Source of the DNA: an uncultured Rhodospirillales bacterium
GTDB lineage: Bacteria > Pseudomonadota > Alphaproteobacteria > Acetobacterales > Acetobacteraceae
DNA: 64,000 nucleotides
Assembly: GCA_903844135.1 (NCBI GenBank)
Contig: CAIMSN010000096.1
Location: 1-64,000 of the forward strand
Reading direction: 5' to 3'
A model generated the notes under the pieces. It was not told the origin of the DNA, searched no databases, and saw nothing but the letters and a program-made list of their open reading frames with translations. Position numbers and translations under genes: made by a program. Position 1 is the stretch's first letter. Every line of letters begins with the position of its first letter. Below, piece by piece: positions 45,812 through 54,778 of the stretch.

Positions 45812-47299
45812 TCAGGCTTTCTCCTCGTGCCAGCCATGCCCGGTCGACTGGATCAGCGCGTTCGCCGCCTCCGGTCCCCAGCTTCCCGCGGCATAGTGAT
45901 GCAGCGAGCCGGTCTTGCTTTCCCAGGCCTTCAGGATCGGCTCGACCCAGCTCCAGGCCGCCTCGACTTCGTCGCGCCGCATGAACAGCACCGGATCGCC
46001 CCGCACCGTGTCCATCAGCAGGCGCTCGTAGGCGTCGGGATAGCGGGTGGAGAACGCCTTCTCGAACGAGACGTCGATGTTGGCGGGACGCAGCGCCATG
46101 CCGTCGCCGCCCGGCACCTTGTTCATCAGCGAGAGCTGGATACCCTCTTCCGGCTGCAGGCGGATGATCAGCCGGTTCGGCTCCAGGCTGGTCGGGAAGA
46201 TCGACCACGGCGTCTCGCGGAACTGCACCACGATCTCGCTGACCTTGCTCGGCAGCCGCTTGCCGGAGCGCAGATAGAACGGCACCTTGCCCCAGCGCCA
46301 GCTATGCACCTCGGCCTTGAGGGCGACGAAGGTCTCGGTGTCGCTCTGCTTGCCCTCGCCGAGCTCCTCCAGATAGGCCGGCACGATCTCGCCGCCATCC
46401 TTGCTGCCGATCCTGCCGCGGCCGTACTGGCCGCGCACCGCCACATGCGGAACGTCGTGCGCGGTGATCGGCTTGAGCGCGCGCAGCACCTTCAACTTCT
46501 CGTTGCGCAGGTTGTCGGCATCGAGCGAGCCGGGCGGCTCCATCGCCACCAGGCACAGCACCTGCAGCAGATGGTTCTGGATCATGTCGCGGAGCGCGCC
46601 GGACTTGTCGTAGTAGTCGCCGCGCCCCTCGACCCCGACCGTCTCGGCCGCGGTGATCTGCACGTGGTCGATCGCGTCGGAATCCCACAGCCGCTCGAAC
46701 ACCGGATTGGCGAAGCGCAGCGCGATCAGGTTCTGCACGGTCTCCTTGCCGAGATAATGGTCGATGCGGAAGATCTTCTTCTCGTCGAAGAAGGCGCCGA
46801 CCTCGTCGTTGATGCGGCGCGCGCTGTCGAGATCGTGGCCGATCGGCTTTTCCAGCACCACGCGCGCCTGTTCGGTGATCAGGCTCTGTTGCTTCAGGTT
46901 GCCGCAGATCGCGCCGTACAGCTCCGGCGAGGTGGCGAGATAGAACACCCTGATCTTCCCGGCGCTCGCGTCGTCGAACAGGCCGGTGAGGTTGTCCCAG
47001 GTGCTGTCGGCCTCGGCGCCGTTGACGCTGGCGAAGAAGATCATCGGCAGGAAGCTGGCGATCAGCCCCTCCTCGAGCGCGTCGGGCTTGACGAAGCGGC
47101 GCAGCGCCTTGTGGGCGCGCTCGCGGAATTCCTCGTGGCTGAGCTGGGACCGCGCGGCGCCGATGATCCGGCAGCGCTCTGAGATCTGCTTGTCGCGGAA
47201 GCGGTGATACAGCGCCGGCAGCAGCTTGCGCATGGTGAGGTCTCCGGTCGCGCCGAAGACGACGTAATCGAAATCCTCGACCGCACTCATGGTGGCCAT
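45812..47299 (-). CDS. zwf: Glucose-6-phosphate 1-dehydrogenase
   Basis: First enzyme of the oxidative pentose-phosphate and Entner-Doudoroff routes, making NADPH. 495 residues. Coenzyme loop VVFGATGDLTMRKLLPAL (14-31) and the active-site RIDHYLGKETVQN are exact. Start at 47299 has AGGAG 8 nt upstream; a Met three codons on is possible. Divergent from gapR. No pgl or gnd follows in the window. Confidence 0.97.
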   Translation of the reverse strand: MATMSAVEDFDYVVFGATGDLTMRKLLPALYHRFRDKQISERCRIIGAARSQLSHEEFRERAHKALRRFVKPDALEEGLIASFLPMIFFASVNGAEADSTWDNLTGLFDDASAGKIRVFYLATSPELYGAICGNLKQQSLITEQARVVLEKPIGHDLDSARRINDEVGAFFDEKKIFRIDHYLGKETVQNLIALRFANPVFERLWDSDAIDHVQITAAETVGVEGRGDYYDKSGALRDMIQNHLLQVLCLVAMEPPGSLDADNLRNEKLKVLRALKPITAHDVPHVAVRGQYGRGRIGSKDGGEIVPAYLEELGEGKQSDTETFVALKAEVHSWRWGKVPFYLRSGKRLPSKVSEIVVQFRETPWSIFPTSLEPNRLIIRLQPEEGIQLSLMNKVPGGDGMALRPANIDVSFEKAFSTRYPDAYERLLMDTVRGDPVLFMRRDEVEAAWSWVEPILKAWESKTGSLHHYAAGSWGPEAANALIQSTGHGWHEEKA

Positions 47300-47414
47300 G
47301 GGGAGAGCTCCTGGTGGTCAGGGGGAGGGCGCATCATCATTGACCGGCCGCGTTCTGCCAAGGTAAGCCCCCCGGCCTGCAGGGCGATCGGGCCCCTTGG
47401 TAGCGGAGACGACC

Positions 47415-47717
47415 ATGATGCTGGACGCTGCGGACCGGACATCCGGACAGGACGACAGGCAGAAGGACGTCACCGACAGTGCCGTGGGCGGGATCGCCGC
47501 CGACCGGCTGCGCAGCATCATCGAGCGGGTCGAGCGGCTCGAGGAGGAGCGCAAGGCGCTCGGCTCCGACATCAAGGACATCTTCGCCGAGGCGAAATCC
47601 GCCGGCTTCGACGTCAAGGTGATCCGGCAGATCATCCGCATCCGCAAGCAGGAGCCGGCCGACGTCGAGGAGCAGGAGACGCTGCTCGACATCTACCGCC
47701 GCGCCCTCGGCATGTGA
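47415..47717 (+). CDS. gapR: GapR (DUF2312), nucleoid-associated protein
   Basis: Alphaproteobacterial DNA-structuring protein that binds overtwisted AT-rich DNA ahead of replication in Caulobacter. 100 residues from ATG at 47415 (GGAG upstream). The core IAADRLRSIIERVERLEEER, SDIKDIFAEAKSAGFDVKVI and RQIIRIRKQEPAD is the DUF2312 signature. The N-terminal about 30 residues are longer than in Caulobacter. Divergent from zwf. Confidence 0.92.
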   Translation: MMLDAADRTSGQDDRQKDVTDSAVGGIAADRLRSIIERVERLEEERKALGSDIKDIFAEAKSAGFDVKVIRQIIRIRKQEPADVEEQETLLDIYRRALGM

Positions 47718-47831
47718 GAGAGAGACCGGGCGTAAACGCGGCCTGGCGGTCATCCGCGGCCCATGGCCTGCGCGTCGATGCTCACGACCTGGAGGTCGCT
47801 CCGCTTCGATGCTCGGCCATGACCCGCGGCC

Positions 47832-47896
47832 GGCGCCGCTGAGCGGCGCCTCTGACTCGCCAGGACGCGTTTCCGACCGGTCTCTTCGAGACTGGT
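47832..47896 (+). other. Intergenic hairpins after gapR
   Basis: GGCGCCGC-TGA-GCGGCGCC (47832..47850) is a perfect stem, and ACCGGTCTC-TTC-GAGACTGGT (47876..47896) a one-mismatch stem followed 14 nt on by a T6 run. Either could help end gapR transcription, but neither is a clean terminator. Confidence 0.35.
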
Positions 47897-47958
47897 GGGG
47901 TTCGGGCGGGTTTTTTCTTCGTCTGGCCTGTTTGGGGGGGTCACGGTATGTTCCGGGG

Positions 47959-48474
47959 ATGCCGCTGAACCTGCCTTTGCCGGACTGGGTGCCCTGGTGG
48001 GGGCAGTTGGTCGTTCTCGTGGTCGCGATCCTGTTCGGCTTCGCGCTGCTGATGATGCCGTTCTCGGTGTTCGGGCTGAAGGGCAGGCTCGATTTCCTCG
48101 AGGCGCAGCTCGACGACATCCATGCCGAGCTGCGGATGCTGGCGATGCGCCTGCCCGATCCGGCAAGGGTCGCGGTCCGCGAGCCGGTGTTCGAGGAGCT
48201 CTCGACCCGGCCCGGCCACGAGCGCGCGCCCTCGCCGACGCAGCGGCCGCGTGCCGATCTGGAACCGCGCGCCGATCCGCTGCCGCGCCGCCCGGCCCAG
48301 GCCGACGACTGGACGCCCCGGCTTCCGGACCGCGACGAGGAGGACGCGCCGAGCCGGCGCCCGCTGCGCGCCACCACGCTCCGTGATCCCGGGCGCGAGG
48401 CGGGGCGCGAGGCGGGACGCGAGGCGGGGCAGGGGCGCTCCGAGCCGACGCTGCGCTGGCCGCCGCCGCGCTAG
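47959..48474 (+). CDS. Single-pass membrane protein with charged repeat tail
   Basis: 171 residues, no family recognised. One membrane segment near residues 13-36 (WGQLVVLVVAILFGFALLMM), a coiled-coil-like stretch (LKGRLDFLEAQLDDIHAEL), then a long disordered Arg/Pro/Asp-rich tail ending in three GREA repeats made by 12-bp near-repeats at about 48396..48430. ATG at 47959 has GGGG only. It precedes the GT61 gene by 9 nt and may be cotranscribed. Confidence 0.65.
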   Translation: MPLNLPLPDWVPWWGQLVVLVVAILFGFALLMMPFSVFGLKGRLDFLEAQLDDIHAELRMLAMRLPDPARVAVREPVFEELSTRPGHERAPSPTQRPRADLEPRADPLPRRPAQADDWTPRLPDRDEEDAPSRRPLRATTLRDPGREAGREAGREAGQGRSEPTLRWPPPR

Positions 48475-48483
48475 GCGGCTTTG

Positions 48484-49716
48484 ATGCCGGCCGCCGGGCT
48501 GCGTGACGGACCCTATCCGGTCAAGGCCGCGCGCGACGGCATGCCGGTCCTGGATGCCGGCCGGTTCGGCGCCGGTTCGCACCCTGGCACGCTGATGGTG
48601 ATCGAGAGCGGCACGATGACGCTGTCGCCGGTGCGCTGCCATTCCATTTCCCCCGACCAGGCCGGCGTGGCGCGGCTGCAGCGCGTCGACGCCGAGGCGA
48701 TGCCGATCCAGCGGCCGATCGGCATGCCGGATCGGGGGCCTGGCTTCCGGCCCGCGGTGACTTATCCCGACCTTTCCATCACCCGTCTGCACGACGCGAT
48801 CTGCCTGCCGGGCGGCCTGGTGATCCATGACGACGCGCTGCTGCTGGAGAGTTTCAGCGCACGCTGGGAGGCGGTCCGGCATCGCCATCTGCGGGAGGGG
48901 CCGGAGCTCTGGCACCTCTGCGATCCGGCGCCGGTCGGCGGCAGGATCGAAGGCCCGGTGCTGTATCTCGACCACCAGCACATCGACTGGTTCGGCCACG
49001 TGCTGCTCGATCTGCTGACTCCCGGCTGGGCCTACGAGTACGGCCTCGCCTATCTCGGATTGCAGCGGCTGCGCGTGCTGTGCTCCGCGCCGCGCCATGG
49101 CTTCGTGCGTCGGCTGGTCGCGGCGCTCGGGGTGCCGGAGGGCGACATCGTCTGGATCGACCGGCCGGTGCGCTGCGACATGCTGCTGGTCGCGACCAAG
49201 GCGCTGCAGATCCAGGATTATGTGACGCCGGCGGCGGTCCGGCTCTGGCACGGAATGCGCAACCGCATCGTGCCGCCGCGCGACCAGGTGCCGTCGCGGC
49301 TGTTCGTCTCCCGGCGGGCGAACCCGACACGGGTCCTGGTCGAGCAAGAGGCGATCGAGGCGCTGTTCGCTGAAGCCGGCTTCACCATCGTGATCCCCGA
49401 ACGGCTCGACATCGACACCCAGATCCGCCTGTTCGCCGGCGCACGGCTGATCGCCGGCTGCAGCGGCAGCAACATGTTCAACATCGCCTTCCAGGCCCGC
49501 GCGGGGGCGATCCTGGTGCTGGTGTCACCCCTTCTGGTGCACTACTCGGAGCAGTTCCTGACCAGCTTCCGGCCCGGCACCCAGCTCGACATGGTCATGG
49601 GCTTCGTCGACGACGCGGAACTCCAGGCGCGGCCGGGCTACGTTCATGCCGACTGGCATCTGGATGTGGCCCTGATGCGCGAGGTGTTGTCGGCGTGGCT
49701 GGCTGGACGGGCTTGA
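48484..49716 (+). CDS. GT61-family glycosyltransferase (DUF563)
   Basis: 410-residue glycosyltransferase of family 61. The C-terminal half carries SRLFVSRRANPTRVLVEQEA, FTIVIPERLDIDTQIRLFA and the GCSGSNMFNIAF motif near residue 326, the family's conserved part; YLDHQHIDWFGHVLLDLL is the usual middle His block. Bacterial members add sugars to capsule or exopolysaccharide. It is the last native gene before the proB island on the left. Confidence 0.85.
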   Translation: MPAAGLRDGPYPVKAARDGMPVLDAGRFGAGSHPGTLMVIESGTMTLSPVRCHSISPDQAGVARLQRVDAEAMPIQRPIGMPDRGPGFRPAVTYPDLSITRLHDAICLPGGLVIHDDALLLESFSARWEAVRHRHLREGPELWHLCDPAPVGGRIEGPVLYLDHQHIDWFGHVLLDLLTPGWAYEYGLAYLGLQRLRVLCSAPRHGFVRRLVAALGVPEGDIVWIDRPVRCDMLLVATKALQIQDYVTPAAVRLWHGMRNRIVPPRDQVPSRLFVSRRANPTRVLVEQEAIEALFAEAGFTIVIPERLDIDTQIRLFAGARLIAGCSGSNMFNIAFQARAGAILVLVSPLLVHYSEQFLTSFRPGTQLDMVMGFVDDAELQARPGYVHADWHLDVALMREVLSAWLAGRA

Positions 49717-49762
49717 CCAACAGCGACCGTCCAGAACCGTAGGACGCCGCCGCGGCGCGACC

Positions 49763-49988
49763 TCAACCCGCCCCCAGCACCAGATCATCCCGATGGATCA
49801 TCTCGTCGCGGCCGCGCCAGCCGAGCAGGGCCTCGATCGCGTCGGAGCGGCGGCCGGCGATCTTCGCGGCGTCGCTGCTGCCGTAGGCCACCAGGCCGCG
49901 CGCTAGCGTCTCGCCGGTTTCGGGCAGCACGCGCACCAGGTCGCCGCGCTCGAACTGCCCGTCGATGCGGCGCACGCCGGTCGGCAGC
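49763..49988 (-). pseudogene. Severed 3' end of proB (PUA domain)
   Basis: Encodes about the last 75 residues of glutamate 5-kinase: VRRIDGQFERGDLVRVLPET, ARGLVAYGSSDAAKIAGRRS and the C-terminal RDEMIHRDDLVLGAG, nearly identical to the complete proB at 54779..55906. No start or kinase domain; homology stops abruptly at 49988. By position next to the unchanged left flank it is probably the original proB tail, displaced by the insertion. Confidence 0.92.
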
Positions 49989-50178
49989 GTTCCAGCGCTT
50001 GTTGCTCGCTATCAAGTAAGACTCTGCAGCCACCCCACTCGTATCGTAGTCGCTTGCGAAGCCACCCTCAGGCGCTGCAGCTTTGCTACATCCGAATCGG
50101 CCCTGGACATCGGTTGAAATCTGGATCTGGCGCACAAAGCCGAGGCGAGGATAGATCACGGCCCGAGATCAGGGTGGT

Positions 50179-50218
50179 TGTATCACTCTAGCAAACGGTC
50201 GTTTGACAGAGTGATACA
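50179..50218. repeat. 40-bp near-perfect palindrome upstream of the endonuclease gene
   Basis: TGTATCACTCT (50179..50189) faces AGAGTGATACA (50208..50218) exactly, and inside them CAAACG faces CGTTTG around GT; only two bases per arm fail to pair. It lies 100 bp before the endonuclease start and close to the left island edge. Candidates: regulator operator, recombination site, or an RNA hairpin. Confidence 0.85.
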
Positions 50219-50317
50219 CCAAAAGCAGAGGACCCTTCCAATTCCCTGCACCCAGGAGCGTCGTTACGCAGCCCATGCTACGCATGTCTCACGCCGATTC
50301 GGAGATAGGGGGAATGC

Positions 50318-51319
50318 TTGGCCAAAGTAGACGACGTGGCAGCGGAGCTGCGTAAGCAGCGTATCAATGAGACCGGCACTCCCATCCCAAACACGCTTCA
50401 GGGTGTCTCAAAACAGAAGGTGCAAGAAGTCCTCGCTCGAATTTCGCTGACCAATCCTGACCTAGTGGATGCCGTCTACTCGTTACTTGATAACGAGACT
50501 GATAGCTGGATGTCCAACGCGCCCAAAAACGCAAAGTTTGCTGACGGTGCAACTACCAGTCAGATCGCTTGTCACATTGGCATTCTCCAACGCGGCAAGA
50601 CCAAGCTGGACCGCGAGGGTCGCGACTACTGGATCAAGCCCCTACGCGATCTCGGCGGCTTCGAAGCTATCTATCTCCACGACGAACAGTTCATCGCCGG
50701 TCATCCCAAGCCTAAGTCGCCATCGTCCGCATACAAGCTAGAAGACGCCTTCCGCATGATTCTGGCGGCACCAGACGGACAGTGGCAGAAAATGTTGGCG
50801 CAGTGGGCCAGCAAAGATGTGGCGCGCCAGCGGCTTGATTTTCAAGCCGAGATTGCCGAGGCTTCGAAAGGTATAGTCGTGAACAATCACGGCGAGCTAA
50901 TTAAAGCTAGCGTCGAGCATTATGCCGCCAAGTTCTTGCCGGGCTTCAAGGTGCTATACGTTGATGACAGTGACGGCGACCGGGTGAGCGGCGCGGAAGC
51001 GCAAGCGATGAAGGAAGCCGGCGTCGGTATTACACTCGGGGACGCTTGGCCCGACGTACTATTATGGAATCCTAAGACCAACTGGCTGTGGGTGATCGAG
51101 GCCGTCACTAGCGACGGCGAGGTTGATATTAACAAAGTCACGAAAATGACAGAGTTTGCCAAGCGCCATGGCAAAGCAGGCGTAAGCTTCACAACCACCT
51201 ATCTTACCTGGAAGGACGCTGCCGCACGGCAGGGCACCCATCGCAACATCGCCGTCGGTACCTATATCTGGATACAAGCCGACCCTTCCAAGCAACTACT
51301 CGTCGAATCATTTGATTAA
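50318..51319 (+). CDS. BsuBI/PstI-family type II restriction endonuclease
   Basis: 333-residue endonuclease. The C-terminal catalytic domain shows the PD...EAV arrangement of the BsuBI/PstI family: WPDVLLWNPKTNWLWVIEAV (244-263, D246 and E261), then TSDGEVDINKV and FTTTYLTWKDA. The N-terminal about 180 residues are helical and would form the recognition part. By family the target is likely CTGCAG. Start is TTG at 50318 with GGGGGA 5 nt upstream; the next Met is residue 65. Convergent with the methylase gene, overlapping 4 nt at the stops. Confidence 0.88.
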   Translation: MAKVDDVAAELRKQRINETGTPIPNTLQGVSKQKVQEVLARISLTNPDLVDAVYSLLDNETDSWMSNAPKNAKFADGATTSQIACHIGILQRGKTKLDREGRDYWIKPLRDLGGFEAIYLHDEQFIAGHPKPKSPSSAYKLEDAFRMILAAPDGQWQKMLAQWASKDVARQRLDFQAEIAEASKGIVVNNHGELIKASVEHYAAKFLPGFKVLYVDDSDGDRVSGAEAQAMKEAGVGITLGDAWPDVLLWNPKTNWLWVIEAVTSDGEVDINKVTKMTEFAKRHGKAGVSFTTTYLTWKDAAARQGTHRNIAVGTYIWIQADPSKQLLVESFD

Positions 51320-52827
51320 AGCAACTTCATAATCGCGATATCGATTGCATCTAGACAGGCGGGTGCCAGCCGGCCGAGCTTTTCGAGTTGGTCCTGCGTC
51401 GGATAATGTAAGTTACGCAGGTCGGTCGCGTTGACCTGCGTGTGGCCAGAGAACAAACGGAAATAGTCATCGACGGCGGTTGAGTTTAGATAGGCTGCAA
51501 GCCCAAGCGCGATCTCCGCTGGCAAACCCGCGCCGTCTTTATGGAAATAGTTGAGGTGATTTTCGAGCCCTGCTGGTTCCGGCGCCTCATAGACGGACGC
51601 GACGATACGACGCCGCTCCTCCTTGGCGGAAAAGCGCTTGGTCAGCACGTATCGCCCGGCTGGAACTAGCTGCGGTCGCGTGTAGTCGTCGACCGCGATC
51701 GCGTTGTGTTTGCGAAAGCCCGCAATAGGCCAGACAACACCGCCGTGTTTCATGTGCGCGGGATAAATCAGCGGTGCAGTGCCCTCGCCGCTATCTTTGC
51801 GTAGCTGGTTCTTGGCGCGAAAATCCACCACACGCCCAGTCGATACCTGGATACCCAGGTCTGCTAGAGTGCACGGTAACGCCTGCACCCGGACGGTGAG
51901 ATCAGCGTCGTGGTCGGAAATCGCGAGCCGAATAAAAGCGTGTGAATCTCCTGGCCGCACCACCTCATCCATTGGGACCTCACGCGATTCGCCAACGTCT
52001 GTCTTAAGACGCACAGTGGCAGATCGCGCCTTACCCTTACGAGAGTGGAATATAACGTTTTCTTGTAGTACGTCGTCGTCAGCAAATGCCTTTTTTCTCG
52101 ATTGGAATACAAGTAGTTCTAGCAGGGCAGTTTTTGAAAGAAGGTGATGGCGGAAAGGTTCGTAGTAAGGCCCATTGCAGAACGAGCGTGGAGTGATAGC
52201 CACAAGCTCTCCGCCGTCCTCAAGCTGATTTACCGTGAGCGCTACAAAGGCCGAGTAGAGGTTTACCGTCTCAATGCCTGATTTGCGTAGTGCAGAGCGC
52301 CACCGCGAGGCCGTGTTGATTTTACCATAAGGTGGATTGAGGATTGCACGGTTGAACGAAAGTAAACTCGCTAGGAGCGGTTCCGACGACGCTAGGATGT
52401 AGTCATCAAGAACGATCTTGGACGTGAACCCAACACCATGCTCAGCGCAGGCTCTGGCGCAATTTTCTAGTGTACCGGCAAGATGCGTCGCCATGTCCTC
52501 GTCAATCTCGAAGCATGTCGCAGAGATGGATGCCGGCTGAACTGGCCTTGATAGGGCCTCGGCGACAAACGCGGCGGTAAGTGCCCCAATGCCGGCTCCA
52601 GGGTCTATCAGCCTGACCTCACGTGGCATTTGGCCGAACGTGGACGCCATGCGCTGGGCAATCGGAGCTGGTGTCATGAACTGACCAAGCTTGCTGCGAC
52701 GGATGACATCCAAACCAGGCGATATTTCAAGTCGGATTTCATCTGCACGGGCAGTAGCGGAGCGAGCGAGCGTCGATTTTTTAAGTGGCTTAGGTGCGGG
52801 AGGCCAAGCACGGGTAGCTTCGCTCAT
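51316..52827 (-). CDS. N6-adenine DNA methyltransferase (M.BsuBI type)
   Basis: Protects host DNA from the adjacent endonuclease. 503 residues: KLGQFMTPAPIAQRMA (46-61) is the gamma-class start, DPGAGIGAL (75-83) the SAM loop, ILNPPYGK (162-169) the catalytic NPPY of adenine methylases. The C-terminal half (target recognition) has GHTQVNATDLRNLHYPT, typical of BsuBI/Eco57I-like enzymes. Divergent from the RHH gene with an operator-like region between. Confidence 0.9.
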   Translation of the reverse strand: MSEATRAWPPAPKPLKKSTLARSATARADEIRLEISPGLDVIRRSKLGQFMTPAPIAQRMASTFGQMPREVRLIDPGAGIGALTAAFVAEALSRPVQPASISATCFEIDEDMATHLAGTLENCARACAEHGVGFTSKIVLDDYILASSEPLLASLLSFNRAILNPPYGKINTASRWRSALRKSGIETVNLYSAFVALTVNQLEDGGELVAITPRSFCNGPYYEPFRHHLLSKTALLELLVFQSRKKAFADDDVLQENVIFHSRKGKARSATVRLKTDVGESREVPMDEVVRPGDSHAFIRLAISDHDADLTVRVQALPCTLADLGIQVSTGRVVDFRAKNQLRKDSGEGTAPLIYPAHMKHGGVVWPIAGFRKHNAIAVDDYTRPQLVPAGRYVLTKRFSAKEERRRIVASVYEAPEPAGLENHLNYFHKDGAGLPAEIALGLAAYLNSTAVDDYFRLFSGHTQVNATDLRNLHYPTQDQLEKLGRLAPACLDAIDIAIMKLL

Positions 52828-52880
52828 TTAGTGATCTCCGTTCTCCGCCACAGCGATTGCTTTACCACGGCAGCGTGTTA

Positions 52881-52933
52881 GATATCCAGATATCATGGTC
52901 AGTCAAGCTTTGCAATCTGGATATCTGGATATC
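52881..52933. promoter_or_regulatory. Paired GATATC boxes between methylase and RHH genes
   Basis: GATATCCAGATATC (52881..52894) and its exact reverse complement GATATCTGGATATC (52920..52933) are separated by 25 nt, in the 110-bp divergent promoter region. Each box is itself nearly symmetric. This is the kind of site a ribbon-helix-helix dimer binds, so the gene starting 5 nt later is the obvious candidate. Confidence 0.7.
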
Positions 52934-52937
52934 GAGA

Positions 52938-53450
52938 ATGGGTGATCGACCTATGAACGATGGCTTGTCTCCTGCCGTTGAAGAGGCGCTATTCCAGCGC
53001 TTGCTCCAACGGATGATAAAGGCTGGTCAAGGCCTAACCTCTGAAATTGTGCCAGAATCGATAGATACCGCAGCTTCCCGCAGCCTCGTCACGGCAGAAG
53101 CAGTTGAAGTGGCTAGCGACCTGATCGCTGCATCGAATGCTGCAGATTTTATCCAGAAGTATGGGATCGAGGCGCTTAGTGCGCTCCGCCTAATAGATCA
53201 TCCAGATGTTTCCGGACCGGTAACGGTCGCTGCCGCACAAAAAATAGTCGGAAATCGACGGAACAAGGAGGACCCAATCGCACAACTCCTGTTTCGCGTG
53301 CCCGAACACTTACGAGACGATGTCAAGCGGCTCGCCTTGGATGAAAAGCGGCAGATGGACGAGCTTCTCACCGAAGCTGTTTTAGATTTGCTCCTTAAGC
53401 ATGGTCGAATGCCAAAGGCGTTTCAGAAAGGATTACCTGCCCAGCCCTAG
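52938..53450 (+). CDS. Ribbon-helix-helix-type protein
   Basis: 170 residues, no named family. The C-terminal LLFRVPEHLRDDVKRLALDE followed by KRQMDELLTEAVLDLLLKHG reads as a ribbon-helix-helix DNA-binding domain of the Arc/ParG kind; the N-terminal part is helical (VEEALFQRLLQRMIKAGQGL). ATG at 52938; another at 52953 is possible. Codon use is less GC-biased than in core genes. It probably controls the restriction-modification genes, in place of a classical C protein. Its end overlaps the relaxase remnant by 18 bp. Confidence 0.7.
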   Translation: MGDRPMNDGLSPAVEEALFQRLLQRMIKAGQGLTSEIVPESIDTAASRSLVTAEAVEVASDLIAASNAADFIQKYGIEALSALRLIDHPDVSGPVTVAAAQKIVGNRRNKEDPIAQLLFRVPEHLRDDVKRLALDEKRQMDELLTEAVLDLLLKHGRMPKAFQKGLPAQP

Positions 53451-54700
53451 CTCGCGCTCCTGCCTTTGCCGGTCGAGGTCCTGCTCCGGCTCTCGCCGCA
53501 GTCCCCGCTGTTCCCGCTCTCCGGCCCGCGCTCGCTGCCGCTCGGCCTCGTTCACTTCCCGCTCAACCCGCTGATCCCAACCCGCGCTGAGCGCCATTCC
53601 ATCACGCCCCTGCACGAAGCTGCGGGCCAACTCATCCAGCCCGGCCTGGTGCTCGCGCCCGACACCGGGCACGGTCATGTTTCTGCCGCTACTGACGGCG
53701 CGAGACGCATTCCGTATGCCCTCTTCGCCAAGCCGTTCGCTGGCTGCGGCCATGAACCCGTCCAGCTTGTTGGCGACGCGCGGACCGGCCCGGTCCTCGC
53801 GCCAGGCGGCGGATACCAATTTCTCCTTCCGCCGCTGCCGGGTGTCATAGCGTTCGCCCTCGCGCGGTATCTCCGCCGTCAGCCCGGCCATCTGCACGGC
53901 CTTGAGCGTGTCTAGGGCCGCATTCGATAGCCCCCCGCACCTCGACGGCATCGCGCGCTCGCTGCTGCTCCACCTCGCCGGTATGGTGGCGCACGGCAGC
54001 ATCCCGTGCCGCCGCCTCGCGCTCCAGGCTGCCGCCGATCGCGGCGGCGGCCAACTTGGCGCGCGCGATCGTCCTGAGCGACACGGCCGGCAAGCCATTC
54101 CTCCCGGCCGCGCAAGGTGCCCAACACCTCCGACCCGTCCTCCCGCAAGGTCCGTGCGGCGGCGCGAGGATGGCGGCCGGATTTCTCTATCAGCTTGTCC
54201 AGCCCATCGGCCGCCTGGCCGGGGTCGCGGTAGGCACCCCGCAGATAGTCCTTCTGCGCCTCCACCTCCCGCATGGCGGCGGGTGCCCGGTCGGCAATCC
54301 GCGCCAGCTCCTCGGATGAGGTGCTTCGGCCCAAGCTGTCCCGGTTATGGCCGGTTGGATCACGCCACGCCGGCAGCAGCGGCGACCGCGCGCGTTCAGC
54401 CTCCTGGGCGTTTGCCGCCCGTGCTGCGGCCGGGCGTTCCACCGCTTCCGGAGACACCGGACCCTCGCGCCGCGTGTTGTATGTCAGCGCGTCCCGCAGC
54501 TTGCGGCCCGGTCCTCGCGCTTCTGCTCCTGTGTCAGCTCGTCGCACGTCGGCCACGCGATCGATGCGGCCCGCACATCGCCGCGCGCCATCTGCCGGGC
54601 AAGCTGGCTGGCGTCGCGCGCCGTCTCCCGCACGACCTTCCCCATCTCCAAGGCTCCCTTCCGGAACCCTTGAATCAGCGACGCCGCCGCGCCGCTAGAG
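53433..54700 (-). pseudogene. Frameshifted relaxase-like C-terminal remnant
   Basis: Several frames carry pieces of one protein in order: GFRKGALEMGKVVRETARDA, LRDALTYNTRREGPVSPEAV, AQKDYLRGAYRDPGQAADGL, then in another frame ARAKLAAAAIGGSLEREAAA, then in a third LDTLKAVQMAGLTAEIPREG and a charged tail ending RELGLGR. At least three frame changes are needed. The helical, Arg/Glu/Ala-rich composition resembles the C-terminal region of TraA/MobA-type conjugative relaxases. No relaxase catalytic motifs are present. Assignment is tentative; decay is clear. Confidence 0.5.
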
Positions 54701-54715
54701 CTTATTGAGTACGGA

Positions 54716-54758
54716 CCCTAGGGCCTCAGGCCCCAGCGGGTCCAGGGCAGAGCCCTGG
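54716..54758 (+). repeat. Composite double-hairpin repeat, copy 2
   Basis: CCTAGGGCCTCAGGCCCCAG, then CGGGTC, then CCAGGGC-AGA-GCCCTGG: same layout as 42575..42618. It lies inside the island, 20 bp before the proB stop. Confidence 0.75.
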
Positions 54759-54778
54759 CGTGCCGTTCATTCACGACC

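Noticed and set aside
50023-50080. Two CTGCAG sites beside the endonuclease gene as a regulatory feature
   Set aside because: CTGCAG is common in this GC-rich sequence, so two copies here are expected by chance.
49785-50159. Minus-strand frame of 124 codons running into the proB tail
   Set aside because: It reads the proB fragment in the wrong frame and shows no recognisable family.
49990-54770. An integrase or transposase inside the island
   Set aside because: Looked for on both strands; no frame shows tyrosine or serine recombinase or DDE motifs, so mobility is inferred only from the duplicated proB ends.
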